Positions 1 through 5,338 of a stretch of DNA of 6,557 nucleotides are shown here, in pieces. The DNA is taken from positions 1-6,557 of the forward strand of contig CAYRZP010000115.1 in NCBI GenBank assembly GCA_964428885.1, given 5' to 3'. Source of the stretch: JAQVQN01 sp964428885 (lineage in GTDB: Bacteria > Verrucomicrobiota > Kiritimatiellia > RFP12 > UBA1067). Made by a program: the position numbers and the translations under genes. Each line of letters starts with the position of its first letter. The first letter of the stretch is position 1. Below the pieces are notes generated by a model, which was not told where the DNA came from, searched no databases, and worked only from the letters and a program-made list of their open reading frames with translations.

Positions 1-272
1 AACACGCCTTTAAGGTTCAGGATGATGTCCGTAACATCCTCGCTGACACCCTTGAGTGACGCGAACTCGTGGCTGGCTCCGGCGATCCTAACTGATGTTA
101 TCGCCGCCCCCTCGATAGAAGAGAGCAAAACACGCCTAAGGGAGTTGCCTATAGTACGTGCATACCCGACCTCAAAAGGTTCGGCTGTAAACCGCGAGTA
201 GGTGGCGGTGGCGGTGATATCTTCCTTCTGAACGCGCCTTGGCATTTCAAAACGGCTCAAACGAATCGGCAT
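1..272 (-). CDS. rpoA: RNA polymerase alpha subunit, N-terminal part (cut by window edge)
   Basis: RpoA forms the dimeric scaffold on which beta and beta' assemble, and its C-terminal domain contacts promoter UP elements and activators. Only the first 90 codons are in the window. They begin MPIRLSRFEMP and contain the highly conserved alpha-NTD block GYARTIGNSLRRVLLSS (residues 36-52), followed by EGAAITSVRI, HEF and the EDVTDIILNLK segment (residues 78-88). This block belongs to the dimerisation and beta-contacting domain of the family. The ATG at 272 is preceded by a good ribosome binding site, GAAAGGA, 7 nt upstream. The gene lies 60 nt downstream of rpsD, the usual alpha-operon order, and rplQ would be expected next. 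A stem-loop sits directly before the ribosome binding site (288..316). The gene runs off the left edge of the window, so nothing can be said about its C-terminal domain. Confidence 0.97.
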   Translation of the reverse strand, partial: MPIRLSRFEMPRRVQKEDITATATYSRFTAEPFEVGYARTIGNSLRRVLLSSIEGAAITSVRIAGASHEFASLKGVSEDVTDIILNLKGV

Positions 273-287
273 GGTTCCGTCCTTTCA

Positions 288-316
288 GGCCGTTATTCGG
301 CTAAGAGCCTACGGCC
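288..316 (-). promoter_or_regulatory. Stem-loop in the rpsD-rpoA spacer, just upstream of the rpoA ribosome binding site
   Basis: On the minus strand, GGCCGT (316..311) can pair with ACGGCC (293..288). Inside this, GGCT (309..306) can pair with AGCC (302..299) around a CTT loop. An internal loop of 1 nt on one side and 5 nt on the other separates the two stems. The outer stem ends one nucleotide before the GAAAGGA ribosome binding site region of rpoA. No U-run follows, so it does not look like an intrinsic terminator. A role in translational control of rpoA or in mRNA processing is inference. Confidence 0.45.
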
Positions 317-332
317 ATCAACGCTATATTGC

Positions 333-962
333 TTAACGCGAATACAATTCGACAATGGCCTGCTCGTCCACGACAGGAGCGATCTGCTCACGTGTCGGCA
401 GACTGAGCAATTCCGCCCGGAAAGCCTTCCTGTCCAACGAAAGCCATGTCGGTAACTGCTGGGTGGTCGAAGCCTCAAGGCTGCGGGTGGCCAGATCCCT
501 GCCGCGCGGCCGGTCCCGCACCTCGATCACATCCCCCACCTTCAGGATCATGGACGGAACGGAAACCTTCTTCCCGTTCACGGCCATGTGCCCGTGCAGC
601 ACGAACTGGCGCGCCGCGCGCCTGGATGCGGCGAACCCAAGACGATAAACCAGATTGTCCATCCGGGTTTCCAGCAACTGGAGCAATATCTCGCCCGTGA
701 CACCCTTGCGGCGCAACGCCTCTTTAAAGAAACGCTTGAACTGCAGCTCCTGCATGCCGAACTGGCGGCGCAGGCGCTGCTTCTGCCGAAGCTGTTCGCC
801 GTATTCCGACATCTTACGGCCGCGGCGCGTCCCGTGCTGTCCGGGAGCCGGAGCCCCCTGCTCGATCGCGCACTTGGCCATGTAACACCTGGCGCCCTTA
901 AGAAACAACTTTTGTCCCTCGCGCCGGCAGATGCGGCAAACGGGACCCGTGTATCGACCCAT
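333..962 (-). CDS. rpsD: Small-subunit ribosomal protein S4 (uS4), zinc-binding form
   Basis: S4 is a primary 16S rRNA binder that nucleates assembly of the 30S body; in E. coli it also represses its own operon. The 209-residue length is normal. The N-terminal domain carries C9, C12, C26 and C31, the zinc-ligand spacing known for the C+ type of S4. The GQHG motif is at 41-44. The S4 RNA-binding domain covers about residues 99-160 (TRMDNLVYRLGF, then HMAVNGKKV and VGDVIEVRD). The ATG at 962 has a strong GGAGGAG ribosome binding site lying inside the end of rpsK, whose stop is separated from this start by one base. This implies translational coupling. It is followed by rpoA after 60 nt. Assignment is secure; autoregulation here is by analogy only. 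Confidence 0.98.
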   Translation of the reverse strand: MGRYTGPVCRICRREGQKLFLKGARCYMAKCAIEQGAPAPGQHGTRRGRKMSEYGEQLRQKQRLRRQFGMQELQFKRFFKEALRRKGVTGEILLQLLETRMDNLVYRLGFAASRRAARQFVLHGHMAVNGKKVSVPSMILKVGDVIEVRDRPRGRDLATRSLEASTTQQLPTWLSLDRKAFRAELLSLPTREQIAPVVDEQAIVELYSR

Positions 963-963
963 G

Positions 964-1467
964 TTAGACTCTCCTCCGTTTGCGCGGACGGCACCCGTTG
1001 TGGGGTATCGGCGTGCAATCCTTGATCAAAGTGATGTGTATGCCGGCGGACTGGATCGCCCTCACGGCGGATTCACGCCCGGCCCCGGCACCTTGTATCC
1101 TGATCTCAACCTCATGCATGCCCTTGGCCATGGCCTGCCGGGCAGCGTCCTGCGCCACCATCGTGGCCGCGAAAGCGGTGCATTTGCGCGACCCCTTGAA
1201 CCCGGCCTTGCCGGCCGAACTCCAGGCGATCACACCCCCGCGGGCGTCCGCGATAGAAACAAGAGTGTTGTTAAAGGTGGAACGGACAAAGGCGATGCCG
1301 GACGGGATCGATTTGCCCTTACCCCTTTTCTTGGATGCGTCAATCGCTTTGGCGGGCTCGTCACCCGCAGACATGACGGCAGCCGCTTCACTCACAGCCG
1401 CCTGCTCCGCGGCAGCGGGCGGTTCTTCTGTTTTTACAGCTTCTTTTTTGACAGCTTCTTCGCTCAT
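964..1467 (-). CDS. rpsK: Small-subunit ribosomal protein S11 (uS11) with long acidic/Ala-rich N-terminal extension
   Basis: S11 lies on the 30S platform near the mRNA exit and the 3' end of 16S rRNA. The conserved core starts near residue 56 (SGIAFVRSTFNNT) and ends with the invariant PIPHNGCRPRKRRRV tail. The protein has 167 residues against about 127-130 in most bacteria. Aligned to E. coli S11 at this glycine, it carries about 38 extra N-terminal residues rich in Ala and Glu, then a basic patch KKRGKGK at 46-52. The ATG at 1467 has a GAGG element 10 nt upstream. The internal Met32 (codon at 1374) has no convincing ribosome binding site, so I keep the long form. The gene starts 86 nt after rpsM and ends one base before rpsD. 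The extension is real sequence in frame; its function is unknown. Confidence 0.96.
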   Translation of the reverse strand: MSEEAVKKEAVKTEEPPAAAEQAAVSEAAAVMSAGDEPAKAIDASKKRGKGKSIPSGIAFVRSTFNNTLVSIADARGGVIAWSSAGKAGFKGSRKCTAFAATMVAQDAARQAMAKGMHEVEIRIQGAGAGRESAVRAIQSAGIHITLIKDCTPIPHNGCRPRKRRRV

Positions 1468-1527
1468 GCGTTATCAGCCTCGATTTAAGTTTAATAAGGC
1501 TCTCGGTTTGCGTTCACGACACCACCG

Positions 1528-1543
1528 GATGCCGCCCCGCATC
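1528..1543 (-). other. Small hairpin in the rpsM-rpsK spacer
   Basis: The 86-nt spacer between the rpsM stop and the rpsK start contains GATGC and GCATC, able to form a 5-bp stem with a 6-nt GC-rich loop. No U-run follows, so it is not an intrinsic terminator. It could be a weak mRNA structure or chance in GC-rich DNA. The rest of the spacer holds only the GAGG ribosome binding site of rpsK. Confidence 0.25.
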
Positions 1544-1553
1544 AACCAACCGG

Positions 1554-1958
1554 TCAATCCCCTTTGGCCTTCAAGGCCGCGCGTGCCGACTTGTCACGAA
1601 CCGCGCCCACCGTGCGCTTGCTGCCCTTGCGGGTACGCGCATTCGTCCGCGTCCGCTGACCGCGGACCGGCAGACCGCGCTTGTGGCGCAATCCGCGGTA
1701 GGTGCCGATGCTTATGAGACGACGGATGTTCTGCGAGACCTCGCGGCGCAGATCGCCCTCGACCCGATAGTTGTCCTGTATGAAAGCCACAATCTGCCGG
1801 ATCTCGTCCGGCGTCAGATCGTCAGCCTTCTTGGCCGGATCAACTTTGCATTTCTCGACCACGTTAGCGGCCCGCTTGGGGCCTATCCCGTGAATGTACC
1901 GGAGCGCATACTCGACACGCTTCCTGCCCGGAATATCCACACCCATCAATCTCGGCAT
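1554..1958 (-). CDS. rpsM: Small-subunit ribosomal protein S13 (uS13)
   Basis: S13 is a head protein of the 30S subunit that contacts the P-site tRNA through its C-terminal tail and forms bridges to the large subunit. The N-terminal part shows the family pattern: GVDIP, then the helix-hairpin-helix-like YIHGIGPKRA (about residues 21-30). The signature NYRVEGDLRREV with IRRLISIGTYRGLRHKRGLPVRGQ follows, and then the basic RTRTNARTRKG tail. At 134 residues it is slightly longer than the usual 118-126; the extra length is a basic/alanine C-terminal tail. The ATG at 1958 is preceded by GAGAGGA 5 nt upstream. It starts 20 nt after rpmJ, consistent with one transcript. Confidence 0.98.
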   Translation of the reverse strand: MPRLMGVDIPGRKRVEYALRYIHGIGPKRAANVVEKCKVDPAKKADDLTPDEIRQIVAFIQDNYRVEGDLRREVSQNIRRLISIGTYRGLRHKRGLPVRGQRTRTNARTRKGSKRTVGAVRDKSARAALKAKGD

Positions 1959-1978
1959 GGCTGTCCTCTCTGAGTGAA

Positions 1979-2092
1979 TTAACCCTGCCGCTGCTTATGG
2001 CGGGGATTCGTACAAATGACACGCACGACGCCTTTGCGACGTACCACCCGGCAACGCTCACAAATGCGCCGCACTGAACTGCGAACTTTCAT
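1979..2092 (-). CDS. rpmJ: Large-subunit ribosomal protein L36 (bL36), zinc-ribbon form
   Basis: This short gene encodes 37 residues: MKVRSSVRRICERCR, then VVRRKGVVRVICTNPRHKQ, ending RQG. It is the classical short L36 with zinc ligands C11, C14, C27 and H32 (CxxC...CxxxxH). L36 binds 23S rRNA late in 50S assembly. The ATG at 2092 has an AAGGA ribosome binding site 7 nt upstream. It follows an AT-rich 97-nt spacer after map and is 20 nt upstream of rpsM, which is the usual rpmJ-rpsM-rpsK-rpsD-rpoA order. infA, often directly before rpmJ in other phyla, is not present in the spacer. Confidence 0.97.
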   Translation of the reverse strand: MKVRSSVRRICERCRVVRRKGVVRVICTNPRHKQRQG

Positions 2093-2189
2093 GATCTATT
2101 CCTTGTTCAAAAAAGGTATTAGAGTTAACCAAAAACCAGACACCCTGTCTATACCAAATTGATAAATATTTATTTTTATTTTTTTTCTG
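2093..2189 (-). promoter_or_regulatory. AT-rich spacer between map and rpmJ, possible promoter/attenuator region of the alpha operon
   Basis: This 97-bp spacer is about 27% GC by my count, far below its neighbours. On the minus strand it begins with an A-rich run just after the map stop. It then carries a small perfect inverted repeat (AGACA, 3-nt loop, TGTCT; 2150..2138), followed by GG and five Ts (2135..2131). This could be a weak terminator or attenuator, and the A-rich part resembles an UP element. I could not find a convincing pair of -35 and -10 hexamers. No coding sequence and no infA are present. Confidence 0.35.
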
Positions 2190-2614
2190 TCAAATCCTTG
2201 ACAGTATCTCCATGCCGTCTGCCACCACCGCCACCGTGTGCTCAAAATGAGCCGATGGCTGACCGTCTCGCGTGACCACCGTCCATTTGTCGTCAAGCAC
2301 CGAAACCTCGGAGCACCCGAGATTGACCATGGGCTCTATCGCCAGCGTCATTCCCGGACGCAGCACCGGCCCGCGCCCCGCGACACCGAAGTTGGGCACC
2401 TGCGGATCCTCGTGCAGTTCCCTGCCTATGCCGTGACCCACAAAGTCGCGCACAACCGAACAGCCCGACGCCTTCGCCGTCTTCTCGATGCTGTGTGAAA
2501 CGTCCGACAGCCGCGCCCCTGGCCGCACCTCCTCCAGCGCCGCCGACAAGGCCCGGCGCGTGGCATCGACAAGCCGTATGACATCCGGGTCAGTCACCCC
2601 CACCGTCACCGTCG
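2190..2614 (-). CDS. map: Type I methionine aminopeptidase, C-terminal part (5' end lost in assembly gap)
   Basis: The enzyme removes the initiator methionine from nascent proteins using a two-metal centre. Only the last 140 residues are visible, beginning TVTVG at 2612 next to the run of Ns. Three of the five metal ligands are present: the His of GHGIG, the Glu of IEPMVN and the Glu of FEHTV. Their spacings (33 and 31 residues) equal those of E. coli H171, E204 and E235. The second active-site His (in ELHEDP) is also there. The other two ligands, equivalent to E. coli D97 and D108, should lie just inside the gap. About 111 N-terminal residues are missing. It follows adk, as in many spc operons. 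The end at 2190 (TGA) is clear. The gene is judged intact in the organism but interrupted in the assembly. Confidence 0.95.
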
Positions 2615-2714
2615 NNNNNNNNNNNNNNNNNNNNNNNNNNNNNNNNNNNNNNNNNNNNNNNNNNNNNNNNNNNNNNNNNNNNNNNNNNNNNNNNNNNNNN
2701 NNNNNNNNNNNNNN
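2615..2714. other. Assembly gap (100 Ns)
   Basis: Exactly 100 N characters, the conventional placeholder for a gap of unknown length. It hides the last codons and stop of adk, the adk-map spacer and about the first 111 codons of map. The true length should therefore be at least about 340 bp if map is intact. The reading frame that happens to stay open across the Ns has no meaning. Confidence 0.95.
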
Positions 2715-3356
2715 CCAAGCCTGCCGGGCCATCAGCACAATGTCATCTATGCGCCTCGCCCCGTCAACCCGCCGCAACAATCCCCGCGCACCGTAAAAAT
2801 CAATCAGGGGAACCGTCTGCCCCTTGTATACCGCAAGCCTGTTCTTCACCGTCTCGATATTGTCGTCCTTGCGCGCCACCAGCCCGCTCCCGCATATGTC
2901 GCAAACCCCCTCCGCCCGCGGCGGGATATTTTTGACATGATACCCGGCCCCGCACTTGGGACAGCCGCGGCGGCCCGCGATACGCTCGACAATGATCTCG
3001 TCCGCCACCTCCAGCAGCACCACCGCTACCAGTTCGGCGCCGCAACGCCCCGCCACGCCGTCCAGAATCTCGGCTTGCGCCACCGTGCGCGGAAAACCGT
3101 CCAGCAACACTGTGCATTCGCCCGCCATGCCGCTGACATAATCACCGATCATCTGGCCTATGATGACATCAGGCACCAGTTCGCCGCGCTTCATGTAGCC
3201 CTCGGCCGACACCCCTGCCGGAGTCTGCCGCTTGACCGCGTCACGCAGCAGGTCGCCGCTCGACACATGGCGCAGCGTCGCGTCCGCCGCCGCCAGACGC
3301 CCGGCGATCGTTCCCTTGCCGGAACCCGGCGCCCCAAGAAAAATCACTATTTTCAT
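2715..3356 (-). CDS. adk: Adenylate kinase, zinc-finger LID type (3' end in assembly gap)
   Basis: Catalyses ATP + AMP to 2 ADP in the cytoplasm. 214 codons are visible, essentially full length. The P-loop GAPGSGKGT is at 8-16, the AMP-binding SSGDLLR at 32-38 and DGFPRT at 86-91. The LID spans about 125-165 and has four cysteines, C132, C135, C152 and C155 (CPKC...CDIC), the structural zinc site found in many non-enteric Adk proteins. RKDDNIETVKNRL (162-174) carries the conserved LID arginine region. The glutamine usual after GKGT is Ile17 here, a mild deviation. I choose the ATG at 3356 because homologues begin right before the P-loop; a GGGA element lies 6-7 nt upstream. An in-frame GTG at 3392 would add 12 atypical residues. 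The gene starts 41 nt after the solute-binding protein gene and could be co-transcribed with it. Its stop codon lies in the gap. Confidence 0.96.
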
Positions 3357-3397
3357 GACGCGTCCCAATTTAGCAAACACCCTCGCCGCCACGCAAC

Positions 3398-5200
3398 TTA
3401 TCTCTCTCTTCCAACTCTTCCCTCTTCACTCTTCCCTATTCCCTCTTCTTGCCGCACCCTCAAATATTTTTCCGTCCCGTACGGAAAATCCGACGGCACG
3501 TAGTTCCGCACCCGCGCATGGCACAGGCTGTAAGCCCTCCTGAAGTGCAGAAAGATCCACGGGCACTCTTCACGCACCAGCGCCTGCGCCCGCTCCCAGC
3601 ACCGGACACGCTCAGCCGCGTCAGTGGCAAGGCAGGCCTCTTCATAAAGACGGTCGAATCCGGCATCCGTGAAATTCGTCCGGTTCGGCCCCGGGGAAAC
3701 GTTCTTGCCGTAAAAAAGCTGCAAAAAATTCTCCGCGTCGGGATAGTCCCCCACCCATCCTATCCGAAACATCTGGCTTTGCCGATCCGACACGCGGCGC
3801 AGGAATGTTGGCCAGTTGTGGTATTGCGGCTTCAGCGCGATCCCCGCACGCTCAAAAAAAGCCACCATCAGTTCAGTGGACTCGCGGATGTCTTGCGAAG
3901 TACGCCCCAAATCCAACGTCAGCTCCAGCCTGCGCCCGGTCCGCGGGTCAATCCCGTCCGGATATCCCGCCTCACGCAAAAGCGCCTTGGCCCTGTCCAA
4001 GTCATAGGCATACGGGAAGGGACTCTCCAAACGGCCTTCAATCCCCGGCGGGACCGGCCCGTCGCACGGCAGCACCTGGTTGTTCAGAAAACGCGCCCAG
4101 GCCCCGCTGTCGAAAGCGCAGTTCAGCGCCTGCCGCAAGGCCCGATTGCCTCCCAAGACCGGATCTTCCATGTTGATGCCGACATACGCCACCTCCAGCG
4201 TCGGCATGGAATACAGGCTGACGCCGCGGCCGCGCATCCCGCTTGCCAACGCGCCGTCCGCCCCTATCACCGCATCCCAGTTGTCGCGGGAAATCTCGCC
4301 GAGAAAATCCAGTTCGCCCGCCAGAAAACAGAGCCACTGCGTAGAGCTGTCGTCAACGATCCGGTAAACCACCTTGTCGAAAGGCCGCGCGCCTGCGCCG
4401 CCCGCGCCCGAATCCGATGCCGCGGCCCAGCCCCGCCAGCCGGGATCGCGCTCAAAGGTCGTCTGGTGGTTCCGCCGCCACGCCGCCAGGCGGTAAGGCC
4501 CCGTGCCGACTGCCTGACTGCCAAAGTCCTCGCCGTAAAATTCCACGGCCTCGCGCGGCACCACCGCCGTGTAGGCCATCGCCATGTACCAGATGAACTG
4601 GTGCGTCGGACGCGTCAGCCCGATCCTGACCGTACGCCTGTCCAGCGCCCTCAGCCCGGGTACATCAACCGCATAATCGGTAACGTCGCCAGCATGGCTG
4701 GCGTCCGCGAACGCCCGCATCCCGTCGATCGTGTCCTCCACCAGCCACGCCCCCGGCGACCCCACCCGCCGGTCAGCCAGCCGCTTGAGCGAGAACACCA
4801 CGTCCTCCGCACACACCGGCCGCCCGCGCGCCGCCCCGCCGGCCCCCGCACCGAAACAGCGGTCCGGCTGGAACCGCGCCTCAGGATGAATGCGGAACAC
4901 ATAGACCAGACCGTTCGACTGCACCTCCGGAAATGATTCAGCGAGCCCCGGCACCAGACGGTACGGCCGCGCCGCGTAATCGAACTCCAGCAGCGGCTCA
5001 TACACTAGCTGCACCGCGTGCGCGGCATACAACGAAGATGCCGCCGCCGGATCCATGCTGGAAAAGCGATCCATGCCGCGCCGGAACACCGTCTCGCCGC
5101 CCGCCGCCAGCGCCAACATCACTGCCGCGCCCGGGGCGAATAACAATAAACCCGCTCTCGCCTTCAAAACTCCATACAGGCCGCAAGCCTTTTCAGACAT
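3398..5200 (-). CDS. ABC transporter solute-binding protein, family 5 (OppA/DppA-like)
   Basis: Proteins of this family capture oligopeptides, nickel or other solutes outside the inner membrane and deliver them to an ABC permease. From the ATG at 5200 it has 600 residues, normal for the family. Residues about 12-34 form a basic-then-hydrophobic signal or anchor segment (KARAGLLLFAPG, VMLALAAGG) without a lipobox cysteine, so a periplasmic or N-terminally anchored protein is likely. Hallmarks in order: SSMDPAAASS with VYEPLLEFD, AEDVVFSLKRL, VGTGPYRL, ALRQALNCAFD, GPVPPG, and GDYPDAENFLQLFYG with NRTNFTDAGFDRLYEEA. The start at 5200 has GGGAGG 3 nt upstream; an ATG at 5251 has no ribosome binding site and lies upstream of a candidate -10. 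No permease or ATPase gene is in view, so the substrate is unknown. The last 16 or so residues are encoded by a 7-bp repeat array and look unlike the family. Confidence 0.9.
   Translation of the reverse strand: MSEKACGLYGVLKARAGLLLFAPGAAVMLALAAGGETVFRRGMDRFSSMDPAAASSLYAAHAVQLVYEPLLEFDYAARPYRLVPGLAESFPEVQSNGLVYVFRIHPEARFQPDRCFGAGAGGAARGRPVCAEDVVFSLKRLADRRVGSPGAWLVEDTIDGMRAFADASHAGDVTDYAVDVPGLRALDRRTVRIGLTRPTHQFIWYMAMAYTAVVPREAVEFYGEDFGSQAVGTGPYRLAAWRRNHQTTFERDPGWRGWAAASDSGAGGAGARPFDKVVYRIVDDSSTQWLCFLAGELDFLGEISRDNWDAVIGADGALASGMRGRGVSLYSMPTLEVAYVGINMEDPVLGGNRALRQALNCAFDSGAWARFLNNQVLPCDGPVPPGIEGRLESPFPYAYDLDRAKALLREAGYPDGIDPRTGRRLELTLDLGRTSQDIRESTELMVAFFERAGIALKPQYHNWPTFLRRVSDRQSQMFRIGWVGDYPDAENFLQLFYGKNVSPGPNRTNFTDAGFDRLYEEACLATDAAERVRCWERAQALVREECPWIFLHFRRAYSLCHARVRNYVPSDFPYGTEKYLRVRQEEGIGKSEEGRVGRER
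3404..3447 (-). repeat. Heptanucleotide tandem repeat at the 3' end of the solute-binding protein gene
   Basis: On the minus strand the sequence reads as 7-bp units: AAGAGGG, AATAGGG, AAGAGTG, AAGAGGG, AAGAGTT (3447..3413). A 2-bp insertion follows, then AAGAGAG (3410..3404). The array continues directly into the stop codon TAA at 3400..3398. Translated, it gives a tail rich in Glu, Gly, Arg and Lys (EEGIGKSEEGRVGRER). A second array with the same period is at 6202..6271. Short heptamer repeat families (STRRs) are known in cyanobacteria; kinship with those is not implied. Confidence 0.7.
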
Positions 5201-5338
5201 AATCCTCCCATAAGTTATGAACTTACAGTATATCCGTTTTGCCGCTGCCATGCGTTAATAAAACAACAATCGAAAGCCCGTTGATCGCTGCTCGCCAATC
5301 TAACCACGCGCCCCCACTGACACACTCTCCAGCGCCCC
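5201..5338 (-). promoter_or_regulatory. Spacer with candidate promoter and operator-like inverted repeat of the solute-binding protein gene
   Basis: This 138-bp spacer separates the AAA ATPase stop from the solute-binding protein start. A TATACT hexamer (5232..5227) is a good -10 match, but no good -35 lies at the proper distance. Just downstream is a perfect inverted repeat, TAAGTT-CAT-AACTTA (5225..5211), which would overlap the transcription start or form a 5' hairpin. The ribosome binding site GGGAGG follows. The half next to the ATPase gene holds two copies of GGGGGCGC (minus strand; 5339..5332 and 5315..5308) and no clear terminator or gene. Confidence 0.4.

Noticed and set aside
931..1717. 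Plus-strand open frames opposite rpsD, rpsK and rpsM
   Set aside because: The minus strand encodes ribosomal proteins without doubt; the opposite frames have no family features.
2131..2150. Firm intrinsic terminator after map
   Set aside because: The stem is only 5 bp of mixed composition and is separated from the T-run by GG; kept only as a possibility within the spacer.
2190..3392. A single open frame of 400 codons joining adk and map across the Ns
   Set aside because: The two halves are clearly different enzymes, the frame is kept only by the arbitrary 100-N filler, and about 111 map residues are missing.
3357..3392. GTG start at 3392 for adk with 12 extra residues
   Set aside because: Adenylate kinases begin directly before the P-loop; the extra residues match nothing in the family, although an AG-rich stretch of the repeat tail lies upstream.
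3449..4936. Long plus-strand open frame (495 codons) opposite the solute-binding protein gene
   Set aside because: It is Arg/Pro/His-rich, has no recognisable motif, and is the usual antisense shadow of a GC-rich gene whose minus-strand protein has clear family signatures.
5201..5251. ATG at 5251 as start of the solute-binding protein
   Set aside because: No ribosome binding site precedes it, it would lie upstream of the candidate -10, and it would place 17 polar residues before the signal segment.
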